Notes under the pieces: model-generated
Told to the model about the DNA's origin: nothing
Databases searched by the model: none
What the model saw: the letters and a program-made list of their open reading frames with translations, nothing else
Translations under genes and position numbers: made by a program
Origin: Pleodorina starrii
Taxonomy: Eukaryota > Chlorophyta > Chlorophyceae > Chlamydomonadales > Volvocaceae
Direction of reading: 5' to 3'
NCBI GenBank assembly: GCA_030267565.1
Contig: BRXU01000048.1
Location: 434,001-498,000 of the forward strand
DNA length: 64,000 nucleotides
Shown: in pieces, positions 36,181 to 49,500 of the stretch
Layout: every line of letters starts with the position of its first letter
Position numbering within the stretch: position 1 is the first letter of the stretch

Positions 36181-36612
36181 AGCTTGATTATGTATATGTC
36201 AATCAGGCTCTCAGGCTCTCATCAGGCTCTCAGCCTCTCAGGCTCTCTGGCAGAGGGGGGTAAAGGGTGTTCAGAAGGTTGGGCAGATGTTGGGCAGAGG
36301 TTGGGCAGGTGGGGCAGAGGTGGGGCAGAGGGAAGGCAGAGGGGAGGCATAGATGGGGCAGAGGTGGGGCAGAAGCTGGGGCAGTGATGGGCCAGAAGGG
36401 GGAAAGAAGATAGGATGTAAATGGGGCAGAGGGGAGGTAGAGGTGGGGGCAGAGGTGGGGCAGAAGCTGGGGCAGATGTGGGGCAGTGATGGGCCAGAAG
36501 GGGGAAAGAAGATATAGGATGTAGGTGGGGAAGAGGTGGGGCAGAGGTGGGCAGGATAGGGGGCAGAGGTGATAGAGGAGGGGCAGAGGTTGGGCAGAGG
36601 TGAGGCAGGTAT
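36181..36612 (+). repeat. Minisatellite: CAGGCTCT repeats, then GGGCAGAGG-type repeats
   Basis: A short run of TCAGGCTCT words (36205-36248) is followed by about 330 nt of imperfect GGGCAGAGGT units. A longer block is duplicated at about 36361-36419 and 36452-36524 (shared words GGGCCAGAAGGGGGAAAGAAG and TAGGATGTA). It opens Pro/Leu-rich minus-strand frames that are artefacts of the repeat. Confidence 0.85.
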
Positions 36613-36830
36613 ATAAGTACAAAGTTTGCTGGCTTTTTTAATTGTGGTAACAGTCAAAGGTATAATTGACAAGCCATTGATGAATGGGAGCAAGCTGGCC
36701 ATGGTAACTGTTGCATATGCAATGCTGGGGGGTTGAAGGCTTTATTATTTAATTTCAGGTTTTCAGATATTTTTCAGGGTAACAGACATGTTTAGGTGCT
36801 TTTTGGTGGTTATTTGCATGGGTTCTAGGG

Positions 36831-36962
36831 TTTTTCAGTTGTGGTTGCAGGATTTTTCAGTTGCGGTTCTAGGGTTTTTCAATTGTGGTTCTAGGGTTTT
36901 TCAGTTGTGGTTACAGGATTTTTCAGTTGTGGTTTTAGGGTTTTGCAGTTGTGGTTGTAGGG
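36831..36962 (+). repeat. 22-bp tandem repeat (6 copies) next to the satellite array
   Basis: Six consecutive 22-bp units of the form TTTTTCAGTTGTGGTT followed by CTAGGG, GCAGGA, ACAGGA, TTAGGG or GTAGGG. The tract ends in TTTTAGGG and passes into GGGTT-rich sequence that leads into the 1251-bp array. Confidence 0.88.
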
Positions 36963-37213
36963 TTTTAGGGTAACCCTGTACCAGGGTTCCAGGGTAACCG
37001 GGGTTCAGGGTTGTAGGGTTCCAGATTACAGATAAACGTGAATATCTCACTATCCTCTGGGCCGTTTCCATTGTTTCGAGTACAGTTGTGAAGCACTCAA
37101 TGAGTACTATAATCTAGTACCTAGGTTTGTACGAATCCGGGTATGTCATGGGTATGGCTTTTACCTTGGCGAAATCGGCATGTGCCTCCCAGGGGGGAAA
37201 TGGTGGTAGGACA

Positions 37214-37250
37214 GGGGCCTCTTAGTGGCCGTGGTCGTGAGTTCGAGGCC
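37214..37250 (+). other. tRNA-like (pol III A/B-box-like) segment, forward, in each satellite unit (unit 1 shown)
   Basis: GGCCTCTTAGTGGCC followed closely by GAGTTCGAGGCC resembles an A-box and a degenerate B-box (consensus GGTTCGANTCC), but the spacing is shorter than in a tRNA. It shares GGCCTCTnTAGTGGCC with the reverse-strand segment at 37454-37510. It recurs every 1251 bp through the array. Confidence 0.45.
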
Positions 37251-37453
37251 GGCCGTCGTCATGATGTGAGATTATATACTCCAGGGAGGGTGTCCGTACT
37301 GCAGGCTGGGCCATACAAGGCTCGGCAATATAAATCTGGGTGCCATGAACACCCCAAACCATTCAATTCTAGGCATAGGGAGGCCAAGAGGGCCCAGCTG
37401 CCAGGGCCACATACCAGTGACCCTGGTCCAACCATACGCATACGACTCCAATA

Positions 37454-37510
37454 GGATTCGAACCTGTGACATCGGGCTTCCGGCATGGCCACTAGAGAGG
37501 CCATGGCCGC
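37454..37510 (-). other. tRNA-like (pol III A/B-box-like) segment, reverse, in each satellite unit (unit 1 shown)
   Basis: Read on the minus strand, GGCCTCTCTAGTGGCC is followed about 31 nt after TAGTGG by GGTTCGAATCC, an exact match to the B-box consensus at tRNA/SINE-like spacing. No complete cloverleaf is apparent, so this looks like a SINE head or tRNA relic, not a tRNA gene. It recurs in all 20 units. Confidence 0.55.
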
Positions 37511-40500
37511 CCACCGCCATGGTGGTGGCGGGCCTGCCACCCAGCCCTGGAGCCAAGGGAGCCAAGGGCCACACCAAGAAAGGCAGGCAGGCCAAGGCCA
37601 AGGCCAAGTGAATAATATGTGTTGGGCTGTAGTATAGCAGTGGTATGGCAGTGGTTGGTAGTATAGCAGCAGTATAGCAGCAGTATAGCAGCAGTATAGC
37701 AGGCGGGCATACACACACCCATGCACACAGGCAGGCAGGCACCCCCCCTGCAGGAGAAGGGACCTTCCACAAAAATTGTTTTCGAGTTTCGGATATTTTT
37801 TTGGGGGGATGGATAGCTGAGACTATGAACAAAATTGTCGTGCATCAAGTTTGAACTCTTTCCGAGTTTTGGTTGGTTTTTTGGGGGGCGGCCTGTGGGG
37901 GTGCTGGCTGGCTGGCTGGCTGCTAGGGCAATGGACCCACAGGCAGTGGGCTGCAAGGGGTCTAGGGCTGGCCCATGCGAACGGTGTCGGTGCCATAAGT
38001 TATAATAATTAATATGAATATAATGAACCCATTGGGCGGCGGAACTTGTAACTTGGCTGGCCCCACATGCCTGTTTTGGCCCCCACTGGTACACCCATCG
38101 AACCCCACTGACTGCAACCAGTCCCAGGCAGAAAAAGAAATGTTGCAATGTGCACATGGCCTTCACACTTGTAGAAGGGGGGTTTTGTGCGAAATCCTAA
38201 CATCAGCCTAGGGTCTTAGGGATTTCGGGTGTGGGGGTTTTAGGGTAACCGGGGTTCAGGGTTGTAGGGTTCCAGATTACAGATAAACGTGAATATCTCA
38301 CTATCCTCTGGGCCGTTTCCATTGTTTCGAGTACAGTTGTGAAGCACTCAATGAGTACTATAATCTAGTACCTAGGTTTGTACGAATCCGGGTATGTCAT
38401 GGGTATGGCTTTTACCTTGGCGAAATCGGCATGTGCCTCCCAGGGGGGAAATGGTGGTAGGACAGGGGCCTCTTAGTGGCCGTGGTCGTGAGTTCGAGGC
38501 CGGCCGTCGTCATGATGTGAGATTATATACTCCAGGGAGGGTGTCCGTACTGCAGGCTGGGCCATACAAGGCTCGGCAATATAAATCTGGGTGCCATGAA
38601 CACCCCAAACCATTCAATTCTAGGCATAGGGAGGCCAAGAGGGCCCAGCTGCCAGGGCCACATACCAGTGACCCTGGTCCAACCATACGCATACGACTCC
38701 AATAGGATTCGAACCTGTGACATCGGGCTTCCGGCATGGCCACTAGAGAGGCCATGGCCGCCCACCGCCATGGTGGTGGCGGGCCTGCCACCCAGCCCTG
38801 GAGCCAAGGGAGCCAAGGGCCACACCAAGAAAGGCAGGCAGGCCAAGGCCAAGGCCAAGTGAATAATATGTGTTGGGCTGTAGTATAGCAGTGGTATGGC
38901 AGTGGTTGGTAGTATAGCAGCAGTATAGCAGCAGTATAGCAGCAGTATAGCAGGCGGGCATACACACACCCATGCACACAGGCAGGCAGGCACCCCCCCT
39001 GCAGGAGAAGGGACCTTCCACAAAAATTGTTTTCGAGTTTCGGATATTTTTTTGGGGGGATGGATAGCTGAGACTATGAACAAAATTGTCGTGCATCAAG
39101 TTTGAACTCTTTCCGAGTTTTGGTTGGTTTTTTGGGGGGCGGCCTGTGGGGGTGCTGGCTGGCTGGCTGGCTGCTAGGGCAATGGACCCACAGGCAGTGG
39201 GCTGCAAGGGGTCTAGGGCTGGCCCATGCGAACGGTGTCGGTGCCATAAGTTATAATAATTAATATGAATATAATGAACCCATTGGGCGGCGGAACTTGT
39301 AACTTGGCTGGCCCCACATGCCTGTTTTGGCCCCCACTGGTACACCCATCGAACCCCACTGACTGCAACCAGTCCCAGGCAGAAAAAGAAATGTTGCAAT
39401 GTGCACATGGCCTTCACACTTGTAGAAGGGGGGTTTTGTGCGAAATCCTAACATCAGCCTAGGGTCTTAGGGATTTCGGGTGTGGGGGTTTTAGGGTAAC
39501 CGGGGTTCAGGGTTGTAGGGTTCCAGATTACAGATAAACGTGAATATCTCACTATCCTCTGGGCCGTTTCCATTGTTTCGAGTACAGTTGTGAAGCACTC
39601 AATGAGTACTATAATCTAGTACCTAGGTTTGTACGAATCCGGGTATGTCATGGGTATGGCTTTTACCTTGGCGAAATCGGCATGTGCCTCCCAGGGGGGA
39701 AATGGTGGTAGGACAGGGGCCTCTTAGTGGCCGTGGTCGTGAGTTCGAGGCCGGCCGTCGTCATGATGTGAGATTATATACTCCAGGGAGGGTGTCCGTA
39801 CTGCAGGCTGGGCCATACAAGGCTCGGCAATATAAATCTGGGTGCCATGAACACCCCAAACCATTCAATTCTAGGCATAGGGAGGCCAAGAGGGCCCAGC
39901 TGCCAGGGCCACATACCAGTGACCCTGGTCCAACCATACGCATACGACTCCAATAGGATTCGAACCTGTGACATCGGGCTTCCGGCATGGCCACTAGAGA
40001 GGCCATGGCCGCCCACCGCCATGGTGGTGGCGGGCCTGCCACCCAGCCCTGGAGCCAAGGGAGCCAAGGGCCACACCAAGAAAGGCAGGCAGGCCAAGGC
40101 CAAGGCCAAGTGAATAATATGTGTTGGGCTGTAGTATAGCAGTGGTATGGCAGTGGTTGGTAGTATAGCAGCAGTATAGCAGCAGTATAGCAGCAGTATA
40201 GCAGGCGGGCATACACACACCCATGCACACAGGCAGGCAGGCACCCCCCCTGCAGGAGAAGGGACCTTCCACAAAAATTGTTTTCGAGTTTCGGATATTT
40301 TTTTGGGGGGATGGATAGCTGAGACTATGAACAAAATTGTCGTGCATCAAGTTTGAACTCTTTCCGAGTTTTGGTTGGTTTTTTGGGGGGCGGCCTGTGG
40401 GGGTGCTGGCTGGCTGGCTGGCTGCTAGGGCAATGGACCCACAGGCAGTGGGCTGCAAGGGGTCTAGGGCTGGCCCATGCGAACGGTGTCGGTGCCATAA

Positions 40501-43500
40501 GTTATAATAATTAATATGAATATAATGAACCCATTGGGCGGCGGAACTTGTAACTTGGCTGGCCCCACATGCCTGTTTTGGCCCCCACTGGTACACCCAT
40601 CGAACCCCACTGACTGCAACCAGTCCCAGGCAGAAAAAGAAATGTTGCAATGTGCACATGGCCTTCACACTTGTAGAAGGGGGGTTTTGTGCGAAATCCT
40701 AACATCAGCCTAGGGTCTTAGGGATTTCGGGTGTGGGGGTTTTAGGGTAACCGGGGTTCAGGGTTGTAGGGTTCCAGATTACAGATAAACGTGAATATCT
40801 CACTATCCTCTGGGCCGTTTCCATTGTTTCGAGTACAGTTGTGAAGCACTCAATGAGTACTATAATCTAGTACCTAGGTTTGTACGAATCCGGGTATGTC
40901 ATGGGTATGGCTTTTACCTTGGCGAAATCGGCATGTGCCTCCCAGGGGGGAAATGGTGGTAGGACAGGGGCCTCTTAGTGGCCGTGGTCGTGAGTTCGAG
41001 GCCGGCCGTCGTCATGATGTGAGATTATATACTCCAGGGAGGGTGTCCGTACTGCAGGCTGGGCCATACAAGGCTCGGCAATATAAATCTGGGTGCCATG
41101 AACACCCCAAACCATTCAATTCTAGGCATAGGGAGGCCAAGAGGGCCCAGCTGCCAGGGCCACATACCAGTGACCCTGGTCCAACCATACGCATACGACT
41201 CCAATAGGATTCGAACCTGTGACATCGGGCTTCCGGCATGGCCACTAGAGAGGCCATGGCCGCCCACCGCCATGGTGGTGGCGGGCCTGCCACCCAGCCC
41301 TGGAGCCAAGGGAGCCAAGGGCCACACCAAGAAAGGCAGGCAGGCCAAGGCCAAGGCCAAGTGAATAATATGTGTTGGGCTGTAGTATAGCAGTGGTATG
41401 GCAGTGGTTGGTAGTATAGCAGCAGTATAGCAGCAGTATAGCAGCAGTATAGCAGGCGGGCATACACACACCCATGCACACAGGCAGGCAGGCACCCCCC
41501 CTGCAGGAGAAGGGACCTTCCACAAAAATTGTTTTCGAGTTTCGGATATTTTTTTGGGGGGATGGATAGCTGAGACTATGAACAAAATTGTCGTGCATCA
41601 AGTTTGAACTCTTTCCGAGTTTTGGTTGGTTTTTTGGGGGGCGGCCTGTGGGGGTGCTGGCTGGCTGGCTGGCTGCTAGGGCAATGGACCCACAGGCAGT
41701 GGGCTGCAAGGGGTCTAGGGCTGGCCCATGCGAACGGTGTCGGTGCCATAAGTTATAATAATTAATATGAATATAATGAACCCATTGGGCGGCGGAACTT
41801 GTAACTTGGCTGGCCCCACATGCCTGTTTTGGCCCCCACTGGTACACCCATCGAACCCCACTGACTGCAACCAGTCCCAGGCAGAAAAAGAAATGTTGCA
41901 ATGTGCACATGGCCTTCACACTTGTAGAAGGGGGGTTTTGTGCGAAATCCTAACATCAGCCTAGGGTCTTAGGGATTTCGGGTGTGGGGGTTTTAGGGTA
42001 ACCGGGGTTCAGGGTTGTAGGGTTCCAGATTACAGATAAACGTGAATATCTCACTATCCTCTGGGCCGTTTCCATTGTTTCGAGTACAGTTGTGAAGCAC
42101 TCAATGAGTACTATAATCTAGTACCTAGGTTTGTACGAATCCGGGTATGTCATGGGTATGGCTTTTACCTTGGCGAAATCGGCATGTGCCTCCCAGGGGG
42201 GAAATGGTGGTAGGACAGGGGCCTCTTAGTGGCCGTGGTCGTGAGTTCGAGGCCGGCCGTCGTCATGATGTGAGATTATATACTCCAGGGAGGGTGTCCG
42301 TACTGCAGGCTGGGCCATACAAGGCTCGGCAATATAAATCTGGGTGCCATGAACACCCCAAACCATTCAATTCTAGGCATAGGGAGGCCAAGAGGGCCCA
42401 GCTGCCAGGGCCACATACCAGTGACCCTGGTCCAACCATACGCATACGACTCCAATAGGATTCGAACCTGTGACATCGGGCTTCCGGCATGGCCACTAGA
42501 GAGGCCATGGCCGCCCACCGCCATGGTGGTGGCGGGCCTGCCACCCAGCCCTGGAGCCAAGGGAGCCAAGGGCCACACCAAGAAAGGCAGGCAGGCCAAG
42601 GCCAAGGCCAAGTGAATAATATGTGTTGGGCTGTAGTATAGCAGTGGTATGGCAGTGGTTGGTAGTATAGCAGCAGTATAGCAGCAGTATAGCAGCAGTA
42701 TAGCAGGCGGGCATACACACACCCATGCACACAGGCAGGCAGGCACCCCCCCTGCAGGAGAAGGGACCTTCCACAAAAATTGTTTTCGAGTTTCGGATAT
42801 TTTTTTGGGGGGATGGATAGCTGAGACTATGAACAAAATTGTCGTGCATCAAGTTTGAACTCTTTCCGAGTTTTGGTTGGTTTTTTGGGGGGCGGCCTGT
42901 GGGGGTGCTGGCTGGCTGGCTGGCTGCTAGGGCAATGGACCCACAGGCAGTGGGCTGCAAGGGGTCTAGGGCTGGCCCATGCGAACGGTGTCGGTGCCAT
43001 AAGTTATAATAATTAATATGAATATAATGAACCCATTGGGCGGCGGAACTTGTAACTTGGCTGGCCCCACATGCCTGTTTTGGCCCCCACTGGTACACCC
43101 ATCGAACCCCACTGACTGCAACCAGTCCCAGGCAGAAAAAGAAATGTTGCAATGTGCACATGGCCTTCACACTTGTAGAAGGGGGGTTTTGTGCGAAATC
43201 CTAACATCAGCCTAGGGTCTTAGGGATTTCGGGTGTGGGGGTTTTAGGGTAACCGGGGTTCAGGGTTGTAGGGTTCCAGATTACAGATAAACGTGAATAT
43301 CTCACTATCCTCTGGGCCGTTTCCATTGTTTCGAGTACAGTTGTGAAGCACTCAATGAGTACTATAATCTAGTACCTAGGTTTGTACGAATCCGGGTATG
43401 TCATGGGTATGGCTTTTACCTTGGCGAAATCGGCATGTGCCTCCCAGGGGGGAAATGGTGGTAGGACAGGGGCCTCTTAGTGGCCGTGGTCGTGAGTTCG

Positions 43501-46500
43501 AGGCCGGCCGTCGTCATGATGTGAGATTATATACTCCAGGGAGGGTGTCCGTACTGCAGGCTGGGCCATACAAGGCTCGGCAATATAAATCTGGGTGCCA
43601 TGAACACCCCAAACCATTCAATTCTAGGCATAGGGAGGCCAAGAGGGCCCAGCTGCCAGGGCCACATACCAGTGACCCTGGTCCAACCATACGCATACGA
43701 CTCCAATAGGATTCGAACCTGTGACATCGGGCTTCCGGCATGGCCACTAGAGAGGCCATGGCCGCCCACCGCCATGGTGGTGGCGGGCCTGCCACCCAGC
43801 CCTGGAGCCAAGGGAGCCAAGGGCCACACCAAGAAAGGCAGGCAGGCCAAGGCCAAGGCCAAGTGAATAATATGTGTTGGGCTGTAGTATAGCAGTGGTA
43901 TGGCAGTGGTTGGTAGTATAGCAGCAGTATAGCAGCAGTATAGCAGCAGTATAGCAGGCGGGCATACACACACCCATGCACACAGGCAGGCAGGCACCCC
44001 CCCTGCAGGAGAAGGGACCTTCCACAAAAATTGTTTTCGAGTTTCGGATATTTTTTTGGGGGGATGGATAGCTGAGACTATGAACAAAATTGTCGTGCAT
44101 CAAGTTTGAACTCTTTCCGAGTTTTGGTTGGTTTTTTGGGGGGCGGCCTGTGGGGGTGCTGGCTGGCTGGCTGGCTGCTAGGGCAATGGACCCACAGGCA
44201 GTGGGCTGCAAGGGGTCTAGGGCTGGCCCATGCGAACGGTGTCGGTGCCATAAGTTATAATAATTAATATGAATATAATGAACCCATTGGGCGGCGGAAC
44301 TTGTAACTTGGCTGGCCCCACATGCCTGTTTTGGCCCCCACTGGTACACCCATCGAACCCCACTGACTGCAACCAGTCCCAGGCAGAAAAAGAAATGTTG
44401 CAATGTGCACATGGCCTTCACACTTGTAGAAGGGGGGTTTTGTGCGAAATCCTAACATCAGCCTAGGGTCTTAGGGATTTCGGGTGTGGGGGTTTTAGGG
44501 TAACCGGGGTTCAGGGTTGTAGGGTTCCAGATTACAGATAAACGTGAATATCTCACTATCCTCTGGGCCGTTTCCATTGTTTCGAGTACAGTTGTGAAGC
44601 ACTCAATGAGTACTATAATCTAGTACCTAGGTTTGTACGAATCCGGGTATGTCATGGGTATGGCTTTTACCTTGGCGAAATCGGCATGTGCCTCCCAGGG
44701 GGGAAATGGTGGTAGGACAGGGGCCTCTTAGTGGCCGTGGTCGTGAGTTCGAGGCCGGCCGTCGTCATGATGTGAGATTATATACTCCAGGGAGGGTGTC
44801 CGTACTGCAGGCTGGGCCATACAAGGCTCGGCAATATAAATCTGGGTGCCATGAACACCCCAAACCATTCAATTCTAGGCATAGGGAGGCCAAGAGGGCC
44901 CAGCTGCCAGGGCCACATACCAGTGACCCTGGTCCAACCATACGCATACGACTCCAATAGGATTCGAACCTGTGACATCGGGCTTCCGGCATGGCCACTA
45001 GAGAGGCCATGGCCGCCCACCGCCATGGTGGTGGCGGGCCTGCCACCCAGCCCTGGAGCCAAGGGAGCCAAGGGCCACACCAAGAAAGGCAGGCAGGCCA
45101 AGGCCAAGGCCAAGTGAATAATATGTGTTGGGCTGTAGTATAGCAGTGGTATGGCAGTGGTTGGTAGTATAGCAGCAGTATAGCAGCAGTATAGCAGCAG
45201 TATAGCAGGCGGGCATACACACACCCATGCACACAGGCAGGCAGGCACCCCCCCTGCAGGAGAAGGGACCTTCCACAAAAATTGTTTTCGAGTTTCGGAT
45301 ATTTTTTTGGGGGGATGGATAGCTGAGACTATGAACAAAATTGTCGTGCATCAAGTTTGAACTCTTTCCGAGTTTTGGTTGGTTTTTTGGGGGGCGGCCT
45401 GTGGGGGTGCTGGCTGGCTGGCTGGCTGCTAGGGCAATGGACCCACAGGCAGTGGGCTGCAAGGGGTCTAGGGCTGGCCCATGCGAACGGTGTCGGTGCC
45501 ATAAGTTATAATAATTAATATGAATATAATGAACCCATTGGGCGGCGGAACTTGTAACTTGGCTGGCCCCACATGCCTGTTTTGGCCCCCACTGGTACAC
45601 CCATCGAACCCCACTGACTGCAACCAGTCCCAGGCAGAAAAAGAAATGTTGCAATGTGCACATGGCCTTCACACTTGTAGAAGGGGGGTTTTGTGCGAAA
45701 TCCTAACATCAGCCTAGGGTCTTAGGGATTTCGGGTGTGGGGGTTTTAGGGTAACCGGGGTTCAGGGTTGTAGGGTTCCAGATTACAGATAAACGTGAAT
45801 ATCTCACTATCCTCTGGGCCGTTTCCATTGTTTCGAGTACAGTTGTGAAGCACTCAATGAGTACTATAATCTAGTACCTAGGTTTGTACGAATCCGGGTA
45901 TGTCATGGGTATGGCTTTTACCTTGGCGAAATCGGCATGTGCCTCCCAGGGGGGAAATGGTGGTAGGACAGGGGCCTCTTAGTGGCCGTGGTCGTGAGTT
46001 CGAGGCCGGCCGTCGTCATGATGTGAGATTATATACTCCAGGGAGGGTGTCCGTACTGCAGGCTGGGCCATACAAGGCTCGGCAATATAAATCTGGGTGC
46101 CATGAACACCCCAAACCATTCAATTCTAGGCATAGGGAGGCCAAGAGGGCCCAGCTGCCAGGGCCACATACCAGTGACCCTGGTCCAACCATACGCATAC
46201 GACTCCAATAGGATTCGAACCTGTGACATCGGGCTTCCGGCATGGCCACTAGAGAGGCCATGGCCGCCCACCGCCATGGTGGTGGCGGGCCTGCCACCCA
46301 GCCCTGGAGCCAAGGGAGCCAAGGGCCACACCAAGAAAGGCAGGCAGGCCAAGGCCAAGGCCAAGTGAATAATATGTGTTGGGCTGTAGTATAGCAGTGG
46401 TATGGCAGTGGTTGGTAGTATAGCAGCAGTATAGCAGCAGTATAGCAGCAGTATAGCAGGCGGGCATACACACACCCATGCACACAGGCAGGCAGGCACC

Positions 46501-49500
46501 CCCCCTGCAGGAGAAGGGACCTTCCACAAAAATTGTTTTCGAGTTTCGGATATTTTTTTGGGGGGATGGATAGCTGAGACTATGAACAAAATTGTCGTGC
46601 ATCAAGTTTGAACTCTTTCCGAGTTTTGGTTGGTTTTTTGGGGGGCGGCCTGTGGGGGTGCTGGCTGGCTGGCTGGCTGCTAGGGCAATGGACCCACAGG
46701 CAGTGGGCTGCAAGGGGTCTAGGGCTGGCCCATGCGAACGGTGTCGGTGCCATAAGTTATAATAATTAATATGAATATAATGAACCCATTGGGCGGCGGA
46801 ACTTGTAACTTGGCTGGCCCCACATGCCTGTTTTGGCCCCCACTGGTACACCCATCGAACCCCACTGACTGCAACCAGTCCCAGGCAGAAAAAGAAATGT
46901 TGCAATGTGCACATGGCCTTCACACTTGTAGAAGGGGGGTTTTGTGCGAAATCCTAACATCAGCCTAGGGTCTTAGGGATTTCGGGTGTGGGGGTTTTAG
47001 GGTAACCGGGGTTCAGGGTTGTAGGGTTCCAGATTACAGATAAACGTGAATATCTCACTATCCTCTGGGCCGTTTCCATTGTTTCGAGTACAGTTGTGAA
47101 GCACTCAATGAGTACTATAATCTAGTACCTAGGTTTGTACGAATCCGGGTATGTCATGGGTATGGCTTTTACCTTGGCGAAATCGGCATGTGCCTCCCAG
47201 GGGGGAAATGGTGGTAGGACAGGGGCCTCTTAGTGGCCGTGGTCGTGAGTTCGAGGCCGGCCGTCGTCATGATGTGAGATTATATACTCCAGGGAGGGTG
47301 TCCGTACTGCAGGCTGGGCCATACAAGGCTCGGCAATATAAATCTGGGTGCCATGAACACCCCAAACCATTCAATTCTAGGCATAGGGAGGCCAAGAGGG
47401 CCCAGCTGCCAGGGCCACATACCAGTGACCCTGGTCCAACCATACGCATACGACTCCAATAGGATTCGAACCTGTGACATCGGGCTTCCGGCATGGCCAC
47501 TAGAGAGGCCATGGCCGCCCACCGCCATGGTGGTGGCGGGCCTGCCACCCAGCCCTGGAGCCAAGGGAGCCAAGGGCCACACCAAGAAAGGCAGGCAGGC
47601 CAAGGCCAAGGCCAAGTGAATAATATGTGTTGGGCTGTAGTATAGCAGTGGTATGGCAGTGGTTGGTAGTATAGCAGCAGTATAGCAGCAGTATAGCAGC
47701 AGTATAGCAGGCGGGCATACACACACCCATGCACACAGGCAGGCAGGCACCCCCCCTGCAGGAGAAGGGACCTTCCACAAAAATTGTTTTCGAGTTTCGG
47801 ATATTTTTTTGGGGGGATGGATAGCTGAGACTATGAACAAAATTGTCGTGCATCAAGTTTGAACTCTTTCCGAGTTTTGGTTGGTTTTTTGGGGGGCGGC
47901 CTGTGGGGGTGCTGGCTGGCTGGCTGGCTGCTAGGGCAATGGACCCACAGGCAGTGGGCTGCAAGGGGTCTAGGGCTGGCCCATGCGAACGGTGTCGGTG
48001 CCATAAGTTATAATAATTAATATGAATATAATGAACCCATTGGGCGGCGGAACTTGTAACTTGGCTGGCCCCACATGCCTGTTTTGGCCCCCACTGGTAC
48101 ACCCATCGAACCCCACTGACTGCAACCAGTCCCAGGCAGAAAAAGAAATGTTGCAATGTGCACATGGCCTTCACACTTGTAGAAGGGGGGTTTTGTGCGA
48201 AATCCTAACATCAGCCTAGGGTCTTAGGGATTTCGGGTGTGGGGGTTTTAGGGTAACCGGGGTTCAGGGTTGTAGGGTTCCAGATTACAGATAAACGTGA
48301 ATATCTCACTATCCTCTGGGCCGTTTCCATTGTTTCGAGTACAGTTGTGAAGCACTCAATGAGTACTATAATCTAGTACCTAGGTTTGTACGAATCCGGG
48401 TATGTCATGGGTATGGCTTTTACCTTGGCGAAATCGGCATGTGCCTCCCAGGGGGGAAATGGTGGTAGGACAGGGGCCTCTTAGTGGCCGTGGTCGTGAG
48501 TTCGAGGCCGGCCGTCGTCATGATGTGAGATTATATACTCCAGGGAGGGTGTCCGTACTGCAGGCTGGGCCATACAAGGCTCGGCAATATAAATCTGGGT
48601 GCCATGAACACCCCAAACCATTCAATTCTAGGCATAGGGAGGCCAAGAGGGCCCAGCTGCCAGGGCCACATACCAGTGACCCTGGTCCAACCATACGCAT
48701 ACGACTCCAATAGGATTCGAACCTGTGACATCGGGCTTCCGGCATGGCCACTAGAGAGGCCATGGCCGCCCACCGCCATGGTGGTGGCGGGCCTGCCACC
48801 CAGCCCTGGAGCCAAGGGAGCCAAGGGCCACACCAAGAAAGGCAGGCAGGCCAAGGCCAAGGCCAAGTGAATAATATGTGTTGGGCTGTAGTATAGCAGT
48901 GGTATGGCAGTGGTTGGTAGTATAGCAGCAGTATAGCAGCAGTATAGCAGCAGTATAGCAGGCGGGCATACACACACCCATGCACACAGGCAGGCAGGCA
49001 CCCCCCCTGCAGGAGAAGGGACCTTCCACAAAAATTGTTTTCGAGTTTCGGATATTTTTTTGGGGGGATGGATAGCTGAGACTATGAACAAAATTGTCGT
49101 GCATCAAGTTTGAACTCTTTCCGAGTTTTGGTTGGTTTTTTGGGGGGCGGCCTGTGGGGGTGCTGGCTGGCTGGCTGGCTGCTAGGGCAATGGACCCACA
49201 GGCAGTGGGCTGCAAGGGGTCTAGGGCTGGCCCATGCGAACGGTGTCGGTGCCATAAGTTATAATAATTAATATGAATATAATGAACCCATTGGGCGGCG
49301 GAACTTGTAACTTGGCTGGCCCCACATGCCTGTTTTGGCCCCCACTGGTACACCCATCGAACCCCACTGACTGCAACCAGTCCCAGGCAGAAAAAGAAAT
49401 GTTGCAATGTGCACATGGCCTTCACACTTGTAGAAGGGGGGTTTTGTGCGAAATCCTAACATCAGCCTAGGGTCTTAGGGATTTCGGGTGTGGGGGTTTT

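Noticed and set aside
37454..37510. A true tRNA gene in each satellite unit
   Set aside because: B-box and A-box words are present but no acceptor stem or full cloverleaf can be drawn.
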